NCBI GenBank assembly: GCA_019634165.1
Contig: JAHQVT010000002.1
Span: 62,001 to 126,000 of the forward strand
Direction: 5' to 3'
Source of the DNA: Rhodospirillales bacterium
GTDB lineage: Bacteria; Pseudomonadota; Alphaproteobacteria; Rhodospirillales; Thalassospiraceae
Length of the DNA stretch: 64,000 nucleotides
The notes under the pieces were generated by a model. It had not been told where the DNA came from. It ran no database searches and worked only from the letters and a program-made list of their open reading frames with translations. Shown piece by piece: positions 16,941-24,733 of the stretch (position 1 is its first letter; every line of letters begins with the position of its first letter). The translations under genes and the position numbers were made by a program.

Positions 16941-17681
16941 CTAGGCAGCCTTACGACGACGCCCAAGCTCGTCACCAATTGCACGCATCTGCTCGACCAC
17001 GGTGATGTTCTCCGTCGAGGTCACTTCCAAATTCCGGTCTTCATAAACATCGCCGTCTGGGTGTTGTTCCAACCAGTCGGAAACCGTTTTGTCACGCTGG
17101 CGAATTAAGTCTTCGATTTGCGGACGATAAAGAACCATCATGCCAGATACCCACCGGTTTACTGGCCAAGACGGCTGGGCATGGTCGATCACAAAACCTT
17201 CAAGCATGGAAATAGTATCTTCAGCGTCATACCAGACCTCGCCCGTTACCCAGCGATTGGTGGTAAATAGCCGCTGGCAAAAGCCAAACTCGTCCATCGA
17301 AAATGCGACCAGATGCGATAACGCGTCATTTGGGCCTTCGGGATATTCAAACCCGTCGATCTGTTTGGGCTTACAGTTTTCAGGCATACCGCGCGGGCGC
17401 ATAAACGTATGGAAATGACCATGTTCATCCCAATCACGCCGTTCTTCCTTGGGATGTGCATGATAGTAAAATTGCGCATGAGATTGCCGGTCATATACGT
17501 CCCCTTCGGGATAATGTGACCATTCATAGAAAGAACCGGCACTCTTAATCAGTTCGCCGACAATGTTATCGCCCGTTGCTGTCAGCACACGATGGCATTC
17601 CATAACATCGCGTCCTGCCGCCAACATTCTTTCAAGTTGGCTGGTGGGGATAGAAGTCCAATCAATTGCAATTTCAGTCAT
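16941..17681 (-). CDS. Conserved hypothetical protein (DUF6969-like)
   Basis: A 246-residue soluble protein without signal peptide. It is rich in aromatic and His residues: YNVGEL-like start (DNIVGELIKSAGSFYEWSHYPEGDVYD), then SHAQFYYHAHPKEERRDWDEHGHFHTFMRPRG. The clustered histidines could bind a metal. The pattern recalls the DUF6969 family as I remember it; treat that name as tentative. It is minus strand, 188 bases downstream of the formylglycine-enzyme-like gene, so the two might share a transcript. Function unknown. Confidence 0.6.
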   Translation of the reverse strand: MTEIAIDWTSIPTSQLERMLAAGRDVMECHRVLTATGDNIVGELIKSAGSFYEWSHYPEGDVYDRQSHAQFYYHAHPKEERRDWDEHGHFHTFMRPRGMPENCKPKQIDGFEYPEGPNDALSHLVAFSMDEFGFCQRLFTTNRWVTGEVWYDAEDTISMLEGFVIDHAQPSWPVNRWVSGMMVLYRPQIEDLIRQRDKTVSDWLEQHPDGDVYEDRNLEVTSTENITVVEQMRAIGDELGRRRKAA

Positions 17682-17869
17682 ACAAACACCAGCATCTTTG
17701 CGATCCGCTCAAGAATTTCCGCAAAGGCAGAATAACCCGCATCCCAGCCGATCAGGCCAATGAATACAGATCAACTGTTAGTGATTTCCACTTGGTTTGC
17801 AACAATCATCCATCAAAATTGGATGTTTTTCACCGATATGCAGGAGTCATCCAACACCGCCCGGCCCCA

Positions 17870-18739
17870 TCAGTCTTCATACATCACGCGAAAGCCAATC
17901 AGGATGTGCTTAAGATGTTCCGGGCGACCATGCTGTGCCGCAGGGCGGCAGACACCGCAACCGCGATCATCCCATGAACCGCCTTTGACAAGCCGATAAC
18001 CTGCCTGCGCCGAGGTCAATGTCCATTCAAATACCTGTCCGACACCGTCATAAAGTCCATAAGGACCGGCTTCGAACTGCCGCACTGGCATGGTGTCAAA
18101 CGGCCCACGATCGCCACTATTCAAACGATCCGGGTCAAAGATATTGCCCCAAGGATAAAAAAGGCCATCCGGGCCGCGAACGGCTTTCTCCCAATGCAGC
18201 TCACTGGGCAAATGCCACTGTTTACCGGTTTTGGAACTCAGCCATTCTGTATAGGCCACGGCATCCTGCCATGAAACCAAAACAACCGGATGATCCCCTC
18301 GCCCTTTTGGAGGTTTCCCCTTGGACCACAAAAAAGGAAGGACCGTATCGTAATTATATATCAGCCCCTGCCGGTTCCATTCATCCTTGCCAACTTCCGG
18401 TGCGGGATAATCCGTCTCCTTGATGAACACCGCATACTGATCATTGGTCACCGGGGTTTCGCTTATGTGGTAGCTCAGAAGATGAACCCGCCATTTATCG
18501 CTTTCGATATCGTACCAACGGTTACGCCGACTGATGTCGTGACCATAAACTTGTTCATCGATGTCATAGGCATATTTCCGCTCGACCGAGTCCGACCCTT
18601 GCCAGAACCAGCCTGTCGGGACTTCAACAACTGTCGGCACGCCATCATTTGCCTGTGCAGGAGACACTGCCGCCAAAGCAAAAATACACGCTACAGCACA
18701 AATTTTCTGTATCGAAGCGATACTCTCTCCGACTTTCAT
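17870..18739 (-). CDS. Exported SUMF1/formylglycine-generating-enzyme-like protein
   Basis: A 289-residue protein with a signal peptide (KICAVACIFALAAVSPAQA) and a SUMF1/FGE-sulfatase fold. Family marks: SYHISETPVTNDQYAVFI, HPVVLVSWQDAVAYTEWLSSKTGKQWHLPSELHWEKAVRG, YPWGN, GLYDGVGQVFEWT, VKGGSWDDRGCGVCRPA, GFRV. True FGEs place two catalytic cysteines at defined spacings after GGS. Here the only pair is a CxxC (Cys261, Cys264), with a different offset, so classical sulfatase activation is not assured. Other members act in EgtB/PvdO-type oxidations. No sulfatase gene lies in the window. It is periplasmic by inference. Confidence 0.85.
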   Translation of the reverse strand: MKVGESIASIQKICAVACIFALAAVSPAQANDGVPTVVEVPTGWFWQGSDSVERKYAYDIDEQVYGHDISRRNRWYDIESDKWRVHLLSYHISETPVTNDQYAVFIKETDYPAPEVGKDEWNRQGLIYNYDTVLPFLWSKGKPPKGRGDHPVVLVSWQDAVAYTEWLSSKTGKQWHLPSELHWEKAVRGPDGLFYPWGNIFDPDRLNSGDRGPFDTMPVRQFEAGPYGLYDGVGQVFEWTLTSAQAGYRLVKGGSWDDRGCGVCRPAAQHGRPEHLKHILIGFRVMYED

Positions 18740-19069
18740 AAGCGATTTCCATCCTGATCGGATTTGGTTCTCACGGTTTATTCAACCGGCCCAACGACTT
18801 TAACTTGCCGTCCTTATAACTATAAACATGCGTAAATTTGATCGTTCTTTCAATCAGTTTGACGATTTTATTCGCACGTACATTTGAAATTTATCCGTGA
18901 GTTCGTCCCTCGCAATGCGCGCATGACCTCTTATCCTCACACGCGGCTCTCACAGAACAGTGAAACTATGTGACGCCGCCTCTTTGATGAATTGAACCAT
19001 AGTGCCCATACCGACGGCCGCCTAAATGTGCGTCGGCTTTGACATTTCAGGACTTTCAGAGAGGCAATG
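18740..19069. promoter_or_regulatory. 330-base divergent intergenic region
   Basis: It lies between the minus-strand FGE-like gene and the plus-strand cysteine-repeat gene and holds both promoters. I see no gene, no strong hairpin and no recognised operator. An AGAGAGG site lies just before 19067-19070. Confidence 0.5.
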
Positions 19070-19387
19070 ATGACCAAGAAAACCGCAAGTTTCGCCCAAA
19101 TGGCTTTGATCCCCGCACTCGCCGTGGGAACCAGCCTTGCAATGGCAACTCCGATGGCAATGGCGGCCCCGCTTCCGGCACCAACAGCCGAAGTCGCAAG
19201 CTGTGCGCCATGCAAACCCTGCGCTGCAAATCCATGCGCGGCTAATCCATGTGCGGCGAACCCATGTGCTGCGAAAAAGATCATAAATCCGTGCAACCCC
19301 TGCAGCCCATGCGCCGCAAACCCATGTGCAGCAGCCAACCCGTGTGCGGCTAATCCATGTGCAGCCAATCCCTGTGCGGCAAAATAA
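19070..19387 (+). CDS. Exported cysteine-repeat protein (NPCAA repeats)
   Basis: A 105-residue protein not assigned to a named family. A signal peptide (to about residue 33, ...MAMAAP) is followed by a proline/alanine linker and then a tail made almost wholly of NPCAA units, with 13 cysteines between residues 45 and 102, spaced mostly every five residues. Two blocks of repeats flank KKIINPCNPCSPC. The regular soft-ligand display suggests binding of a thiophilic metal, or redox buffering, in the periplasm; this is inference. I prefer the second of two tandem ATGs because of its spacing to GAGG. It has its own terminator and stands alone. Confidence 0.85.
   Translation: MTKKTASFAQMALIPALAVGTSLAMATPMAMAAPLPAPTAEVASCAPCKPCAANPCAANPCAANPCAAKKIINPCNPCSPCAANPCAAANPCAANPCAANPCAAK
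19202..19384 (+). repeat. 15-bp-period coding repeat (NPCAA units)
   Basis: Imperfect 15-base repeats of the form AAYCCATGTGCGGCK encode NPCAA. Third positions vary (CCA/CCG/CCC, TGT/TGC), so the amino acid pattern is kept by selection rather than by very recent slippage. The opposite strand also stays open, which creates spurious frames. Confidence 0.85.
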
Positions 19388-19408
19388 CCCAACGTTATTT
19401 GCACACAC

Positions 19409-19444
19409 AAAAGGGGCGATGCTTTTGCATCGCCCCTTTTGTGT
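19409..19444. terminator. Bidirectional terminator
   Basis: AAAAGGGGCGATGC-TTTT-GCATCGCCCCTTTT, perfect 14-bp stem with A/T runs on both sides. It serves the cysteine-repeat gene and the converging uspA-type gene. Confidence 0.92.
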
Positions 19445-19472
19445 TTTCTAACGCCTAGCGAATTGGCAAGGA

Positions 19473-19901
19473 TCAATCGCGAACGACCATCACCGAACAA
19501 TTGGCATGACGCACGACCCGAGCGGCATTCGGCCCCAAAAGATAATCTTTAAGTTCGGGGCGATGCGAACCAATCACGATCAGGTCGCAATTGGTCTTTT
19601 TCGCCATGTTCAAGATCACTTCATAGACCGTTCCCTGACCTACAATATGCTGCACCTTTATATCCGACGGAATATGTTCGGAAACAAACTCATGCAGACG
19701 TTTGTTATAGGCTTCCAGAACCTTGGCCTCGTATCCCTTTGGAAAGAACTGACCGACCATCGACATCCCAACAGTGGGAACCACTGTCAGAACATGCAAA
19801 CGAGCACCAAAGGTTTGCGCTTGTTTGATCGCGACCGGAACTGCTTTCTTCCAGGAAGATTCATGCTCAAGGTCTACTGTAACAAGAATATCCTTATACA
19901 T
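19473..19901 (-). CDS. Universal stress protein, TRAP-associated (TeaD-like)
   Basis: A 142-residue single-domain UspA-fold protein: MYKDILVTVDLEHESSWKKAVPVAIKQAQ... with the ATP-binding pattern VIGSHRPELKDYLLGPNAARVVRHANCSVMVVRD. This is close to the G-2x-G-9x-G(S/T) motif. It starts 14 bases after the fused TRAP permease on the same strand, an arrangement like Halomonas teaABC-teaD, where the Usp binds ATP and tunes ectoine uptake. A regulatory role for this TRAP system is therefore inferred. I chose the second of two near ATGs because its spacing to GGGAG is better. Confidence 0.9.
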   Translation of the reverse strand: MYKDILVTVDLEHESSWKKAVPVAIKQAQTFGARLHVLTVVPTVGMSMVGQFFPKGYEAKVLEAYNKRLHEFVSEHIPSDIKVQHIVGQGTVYEVILNMAKKTNCDLIVIGSHRPELKDYLLGPNAARVVRHANCSVMVVRD

Positions 19902-19915
19902 GGTCATTCTCCCTG

Positions 19916-22519
19916 TCAGGCCGTGCCAAGCGCATCTTCGCTGCGCTTACGACGGCGTTGCAGAACAGTGATCCCCGCCAGCAACAAGAATGCCGGAATA
20001 AAGAACACTTCTTTAGGTAGACGGTTAGCTTCGATCTTGACGGCAGTGATTTCAAAATCGAAATCAAGACCAGCCTTTTCAGCCGGACCCGCAAAGACCA
20101 GATCGTCGATATAGATGCGGCCATCTTCGTCACGAATGACGATACCCGCATTGTAAAGACGATCCTCACCTGTACCTGCTGGACCAAGTGGCAACATGAC
20201 CGATTTGGAAATCTCGTCACCCTCGATACTGATACCTTCGACATCCAGAAGAATGTTTGAATCGACCGGCATCTGCGCCGCATCTTCCACAATCGTCGTT
20301 GCCGGAAGATCTTGGTATGGTGGTTCAATCATGTCGAGCCAGAACCCAGGACGGAACAGGGTAAAGGCAATCAACAGCAATGCAGCACTTTCCCACAGCT
20401 TGGATCGGGCAAAGAAATACCCTTGTGTCGCTGCGGCAAATACAAGCATGGCTATTGTCGAAACAATGATGACGACCACCACATCCACCGGATGATCAAG
20501 ACCGATCATCAGAAGCTGGGTGTTAAACAGGAACAGGAACGGCAAAACCGCTGTGCGCATGCTATAGAAGAACGCAACAAAACCGGTCTTCATCGGATCG
20601 GCACCCGATATGGCAGCAGCAGCAAATGATGCCAATCCAACCGGTGGCGTCACATCGGCCATGATCCCGAAATAGAACACGAACAGATGAACCGCAATCA
20701 GCGGCACAATCAATCCGTTTTGCGCCCCCAACTCGACAATCACTGGCGCCATCAAGCTTGAAACCACGATATAGTTCGCCGTCGTCGGCAACCCCATACC
20801 CAGGATCAAACTGATTATCGCAGTGAAGATCAAGATCAGCATCAAATTGCCGCCCGATACGATCTCGACGAACTCGACCATCACCTGACCAATACCGGTC
20901 AATGAAACCGTACCAACAATAATCCCGGCTGCAGCGGTTGCGACACCGATACCGATCATATTACGGGCACCCGTGGCCAAGCCATCAATCATATCGGCAA
21001 AACCGTTACGAAATTCGGCCATATAATCCGGCTGCTTGCGGAAAAATGCCTTTATCGGCTTTTGGGTCAGCATGATGAAAATCATCAAAACTGTCGCCCA
21101 GAAGGCAGAAAGCCCCGGTGATTTCAATTCAATCATCAGGAACCAGACAAGCACCACAACCGGCAACAGATAATGCAATCCGGCCTTTGCGGTTTCACCC
21201 AAAGCGGGCAACTCGATCACCGGCTGATTGGGATCATCCATTTCAAGATCGGGATATTTCGCCCCGTAATACAATCCGGCGAAATAGACCAGCGCACTTT
21301 CGATGGCAACAATCCAGCCGACACCATCGCCAAAGATCTGTTTTTGCAACGTAATCGCGTAATAGATAATCCCAGACAGGATCACCAACGAGCAAACAAA
21401 GATCAACGAGCGCATCATCGTCTGTTTTAGCGTCGTGACCTCGCGTCGCGGCAGACCTTGCATATTGGCCTTCAACGCTTCGAGATGGACGATATAAATC
21501 AGCGCAATATAGGAAATCGTTGCTGGCAGGAAGGCATGCTTGATGACTTCCGGGTAAGGAATACCAACATACTCAACCATCAAGAAGGCCGCAGCCCCCA
21601 TGACCGGCGGCATGATCTGACCATTGACCGAAGATGCAACTTCAACTGCACCGGCCTTCTCGCCAGAGAACCCGACACGCTTCATCAATGGAATGGTAAA
21701 AGTCCCGGTGGTCACAACGTTTGCAATCGACGAGCCGGAAATAAGACCGGTCATGGCCGATGACAAAACGGCTGCCTTTGCCGGGCCACCACGCATGTGA
21801 CCAAGGGCAGCAAACGCCACCTTGATGAAATAGTTACCTGCCCCGGCTTTATCGAGAAGTGACCCAAACAGCACGAACAAGAAGACAAAGCTGGTTGAAA
21901 CACCAAGTGCAATCCCAAACACGCCTTCCGTCGTAATCCACTGGTGCGACATTGCCTTGGAGAAGCTCGCACCGCTCCATTGCAGAACATCTGGCACCCA
22001 CGGCGCATTACCAAAGAAGACATAAGCAAGGAATAGAAGTGCGACACACATCAAGGGTGGGCCAAGCGCACGGCGGGTTGCTTCAAGCAACATCACAAGG
22101 CCAACACCGGCTGCCGCCAAATCTGCCGTGATCGGCAGTCCGGGACGATCCGACAAGTCGCGATAGAAGATATAGATGTAGGCTGCGCAGAAAGCACCAA
22201 TCGATGCCAAAATCCAATCAACAATTGGAATGTAGCCGCGCGGCGAATTTTTAAAGGCCGGATACGCCATAAATGCGAGGAAGATGGCAAATGCCAAATG
22301 AATCGACCGGGCTTCGGTCGAGTTCAAAACCCCGAAATTAAAGATAAATGGCAACGGCGAAGCCAGCCAAAGCTGAAACAGCGACCACGAAACAGCAAGC
22401 CACAGCAACAGTTTTGCGGCAAAGCCACTCGGCTGGCGAGCACCTGTATCATTTTCAGCAATCAGGTCCTGCAAGCCCTGATCAACTGATAAATTGTCCG
22501 CTTTTTTATCGTCAGTCAT
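19916..22519 (-). CDS. Fused TRAP transporter permease (TAXI type) with DUF3394 tail
   Basis: An 867-residue membrane protein that merges the DctQ-like (4 helices) and DctM-like (about 12 helices) parts of a TRAP transporter, as is usual for TAXI systems. DctM marks include GSSIANVVTTGTFTIPLMKRVGF, LILGMGLPTTANYIV and PPVGLASFAAAAISGADPMKTG. After the last permease helices, a soluble segment (about 750-835) and a final helix match DUF3394, found in this subclass. The start at 22519 (MTDDKKADNL) follows a GGGAG site; a start at 22615 would add an unlikely leader. It works with the TAXI binding protein upstream. Confidence 0.93.
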   Translation of the reverse strand: MTDDKKADNLSVDQGLQDLIAENDTGARQPSGFAAKLLLWLAVSWSLFQLWLASPLPFIFNFGVLNSTEARSIHLAFAIFLAFMAYPAFKNSPRGYIPIVDWILASIGAFCAAYIYIFYRDLSDRPGLPITADLAAAGVGLVMLLEATRRALGPPLMCVALLFLAYVFFGNAPWVPDVLQWSGASFSKAMSHQWITTEGVFGIALGVSTSFVFLFVLFGSLLDKAGAGNYFIKVAFAALGHMRGGPAKAAVLSSAMTGLISGSSIANVVTTGTFTIPLMKRVGFSGEKAGAVEVASSVNGQIMPPVMGAAAFLMVEYVGIPYPEVIKHAFLPATISYIALIYIVHLEALKANMQGLPRREVTTLKQTMMRSLIFVCSLVILSGIIYYAITLQKQIFGDGVGWIVAIESALVYFAGLYYGAKYPDLEMDDPNQPVIELPALGETAKAGLHYLLPVVVLVWFLMIELKSPGLSAFWATVLMIFIMLTQKPIKAFFRKQPDYMAEFRNGFADMIDGLATGARNMIGIGVATAAAGIIVGTVSLTGIGQVMVEFVEIVSGGNLMLILIFTAIISLILGMGLPTTANYIVVSSLMAPVIVELGAQNGLIVPLIAVHLFVFYFGIMADVTPPVGLASFAAAAISGADPMKTGFVAFFYSMRTAVLPFLFLFNTQLLMIGLDHPVDVVVVIIVSTIAMLVFAAATQGYFFARSKLWESAALLLIAFTLFRPGFWLDMIEPPYQDLPATTIVEDAAQMPVDSNILLDVEGISIEGDEISKSVMLPLGPAGTGEDRLYNAGIVIRDEDGRIYIDDLVFAGPAEKAGLDFDFEITAVKIEANRLPKEVFFIPAFLLLAGITVLQRRRKRSEDALGTA

Positions 22520-22681
22520 CACAAACTCCCGGTCAGCACGAAAGCCTTTTGAACTGGAAACCCAGAAACAAAAAGCCTCCGTCGACACACACCCGGTCGC
22601 CCACGGAGTACTCAAACACCAATGCTATGGCGTTGTCGTTATTCAATTTTTCTAAACGTACCCGTTGGGCGCAAGAAGAAA

Positions 22682-22705
22682 ACGGAGGGCAAGACTGCCC
22701 TCCGT
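22682..22705 (-). promoter_or_regulatory. Intercistronic hairpin between TAXI protein and permease
   Basis: ACGGAGGGCA-4 bases-TGCCCTCCGT. On the minus strand it is followed by TTTTCTTCTTG, so it may act as a partial terminator that lowers permease expression relative to the binding protein. Confidence 0.65.
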
Positions 22706-22716
22706 TCGTAGCCGAA

Positions 22717-23694
22717 TTACATCAGGCCTGCTTCTTTATAGTACTTAGCAGCACCGTCATGCAGCGGAGCCGACAGACCGTCCTTGATCATTTCTTCTTT
22801 CTTCAGGACGCCAAATGCCGGATGCAGCTTTTTGAAGTCATCGAAGTTTTCGAAGACTGCTTTGACAACATTGTAAACAATGTCTGCATCGGTATTGGTC
22901 GAGGACACGAAGGTCGCGCCAACACCGAAGGTGGTGACATCATCCGGGTTGCCGCGATACATGCCGCCCGGAATGGTGGCTGCACGGTAATACGGGTTGT
23001 CAGCAACCAGTTTGTCGATCGCCGGACCAGCAACTTCTACCAGAACCGAATCACATGCAGTGGTCGCTTCCTGGATTGAGCCGGACGGATGACCAACGGT
23101 ATAGATCATTGCATCGATCTTGTTGTCACAAAGCGCCTGTGACTGTTCTGCCGGCTTCAGTTCCGAAGCAAGCGCGAAGTCATCAAGGCTCCAGCCTTTG
23201 GCAGCAAGAACGATGTCCATGGTGCCGCGCTGGCCCGAACCTGGGTTACCAATGTTCACGCGTTTGCCTTTGAGATCGTCAAAGGTTTTGATGCCTGCAT
23301 CAGCACGTGCAACCACGGTAAACGGCTCTGGATGAACAGAGAACACTGCACGCAGGTCTTTGAACGGACCGAGGTCTTCGAATTTCGAAGTACCGTTATA
23401 AGCATGGAACTGCCAATCGGACTGAGCAACGCCCATGTCCAGTTCGCCAGAACGGATGGTGTTGATGTTATAGACCGAACCGCCAGTGGATTCGACCGAG
23501 CAACGAATGCCGTGCTCTTTACGGTCTTTATTTACCAGACGGCAGATTGCACCACCGGTCGGATAATAAACACCCGTAACGCCACCGGTACCGATGGTGA
23601 TGAAACGGTTTTCCTGTGCTGATGCCTGACCAGCAAACAGCGACGCGCCCGCGATTGCAGCGACTGCACCCGCTACAGCAATAAGTTTTTTCAT
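22717..23694 (-). CDS. TAXI-family TRAP substrate-binding protein
   Basis: A 325-residue periplasmic binding protein of the TAXI (TRAP-associated extracytoplasmic immunogenic) family. The signal peptide [26 protein letters not shown] is followed by the family opening [29 protein letters not shown]. Other marks are [27 protein letters not shown] and [11 protein letters not shown]. It delivers a ligand, often glutamate- or carboxylate-like in known members, to the fused permease downstream. Here the neighbouring aminotransferase and BKACE point to an amino or keto acid. The start has a GGGAG site. A dyad related to the RpiR operator lies upstream (23766). Confidence 0.94.
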   Translation of the reverse strand: MKKLIAVAGAVAAIAGASLFAGQASAQENRFITIGTGGVTGVYYPTGGAICRLVNKDRKEHGIRCSVESTGGSVYNINTIRSGELDMGVAQSDWQFHAYNGTSKFEDLGPFKDLRAVFSVHPEPFTVVARADAGIKTFDDLKGKRVNIGNPGSGQRGTMDIVLAAKGWSLDDFALASELKPAEQSQALCDNKIDAMIYTVGHPSGSIQEATTACDSVLVEVAGPAIDKLVADNPYYRAATIPGGMYRGNPDDVTTFGVGATFVSSTNTDADIVYNVVKAVFENFDDFKKLHPAFGVLKKEEMIKDGLSAPLHDGAAKYYKEAGLM

Positions 23695-23735
23695 TAGGAA
23701 TAGCTCCCTTGTACACCCTGTTATTAGGCATTCAA

Positions 23736-23753
23736 CCGTTCAGTGAAGAACGG
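23736..23753. repeat. Short dyad upstream of the TAXI gene
   Basis: CCGTTC-AGTGAA-GAACGG, 6-bp arms, 42 bases before the start codon on the minus strand. Possible leader structure or site. Confidence 0.3.
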
Positions 23754-23765
23754 AAGAATCATATG

Positions 23766-23791
23766 GAAACATCAGACAAATCAGATGTTTC
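23766..23791. promoter_or_regulatory. GAAACAT dyad upstream of the TAXI gene (possible RpiR site)
   Basis: GAAACATC-10 bases-GATGTTTC, perfect 8-bp arms, 72 bases upstream of the TAXI start. The GAAACAT core is also the core of the larger dyad in front of the RpiR gene at 27081, suggesting a shared regulator. Confidence 0.5.
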
Positions 23792-23899
23792 GACTAAAGG
23801 ATTATAGAATCCGCGCCTGCGGATTAAAAGCCTATAACCCCAAAACCTCCTGATAGTTTATGCTTTTTAAGCAACTTTTTTGGTCTTGACCGAAATTCA

Positions 23900-24733
23900 T
23901 TACCACTGTGGTTGCATGATCTGCTTGGCCTGCTCGCCAGTCGCGATTTTGCGGTTCATTAAACGTGCACCATCACGCGCCTGGGCAATTAGCTCAGCAT
24001 TATCGTCTGCGGAGTTCCCGTCAACCCCAAGATGATTATTTTCAAATCCAATGCGACCATGACCACCCAATCCAGCCCCCGTCAAGATGCATGCATTTTC
24101 AAACGCACCAAAAGCACACAGCATCCATTCAGAGATATAGGAACTCGAACCAATGAATGGCAACAAATCAACCGGATTGGATTGCTGTCCAGCGGTATAA
24201 CGGCCCAAAACGAACAAGACCGGGAATTTTTCGCCCGGTAGCACACCAATTTCGACAAGCTGGTTAAAACGCTGCACATCTTCAGGGGCATAGACAATAA
24301 ATTGTGGTGAAATCGCAGCTTCACGCATAAATTCGAAAAACCCTTTCACCTCATTCAGATCGGCATCAATCGGCGCGATTTCGCGAATAGCAATCGACAC
24401 GGCGTCAGGGACAAGGTCCCGAACCATCGCCATTTGATCACCCGCGCTATACATCCCCACCGCTTCGGTTGTCACTTGCAACACCATATCGGGCCCAACC
24501 GCAGCACGCACTTCACGCAGCATTTCCCGGTAACGCCCGGCATCAAGGCTGTGTCGTTGTTCATCATCGCGAACATGAAGATGCATCATGCCTGCACCGG
24601 CCTGTTTACATTTAAGCGCGGTCTTTGCGACCTCCACGGGGGTAATCGGAATATTGGGCAAGTCTGCCTTGGTCTTGCGCGCACCGTTCGGGGCCGATGC
24701 GATCAGAAACGGGGTATCGGTGTATCCCATCAT
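23900..24733 (-). CDS. Beta-keto acid cleavage enzyme (BKACE, DUF849 family)
   Basis: A 277-residue BKACE/Kce-family TIM barrel. It condenses a beta-keto acid with acetyl-CoA and cleaves it to acetoacetate and a new acyl-CoA. The zinc ligands are visible: HLHVRD (His51, His53) and the C-terminal GGHGRIGFENN (Glu231); the N-terminal PNGA segment and TPVEVAKTALKCKQAGAGMMHLHVRD are typical. The substrate side chain cannot be read from sequence. Its start overlaps the stop of the aminotransferase (ATGA), so the two are translationally coupled. That fits a transaminase making a beta-keto acid for this enzyme. Confidence 0.93.
   Translation of the reverse strand: MMGYTDTPFLIASAPNGARKTKADLPNIPITPVEVAKTALKCKQAGAGMMHLHVRDDEQRHSLDAGRYREMLREVRAAVGPDMVLQVTTEAVGMYSAGDQMAMVRDLVPDAVSIAIREIAPIDADLNEVKGFFEFMREAAISPQFIVYAPEDVQRFNQLVEIGVLPGEKFPVLFVLGRYTAGQQSNPVDLLPFIGSSSYISEWMLCAFGAFENACILTGAGLGGHGRIGFENNHLGVDGNSADDNAELIAQARDGARLMNRKIATGEQAKQIMQPQW

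Noticed and set aside
19202-19384. Repeat array at first sight CRISPR-like
   Set aside because: The period is 15 bases with no spacers, it lies within a coding frame, and no cas gene is near.
18937-19500. Long minus-strand frame rich in GLAAHG repeats opposite the cysteine-repeat gene
   Set aside because: It is the shadow of the 15-base repeat on the other strand. It has no ribosome binding site, and the plus-strand frame has a signal peptide and terminator.
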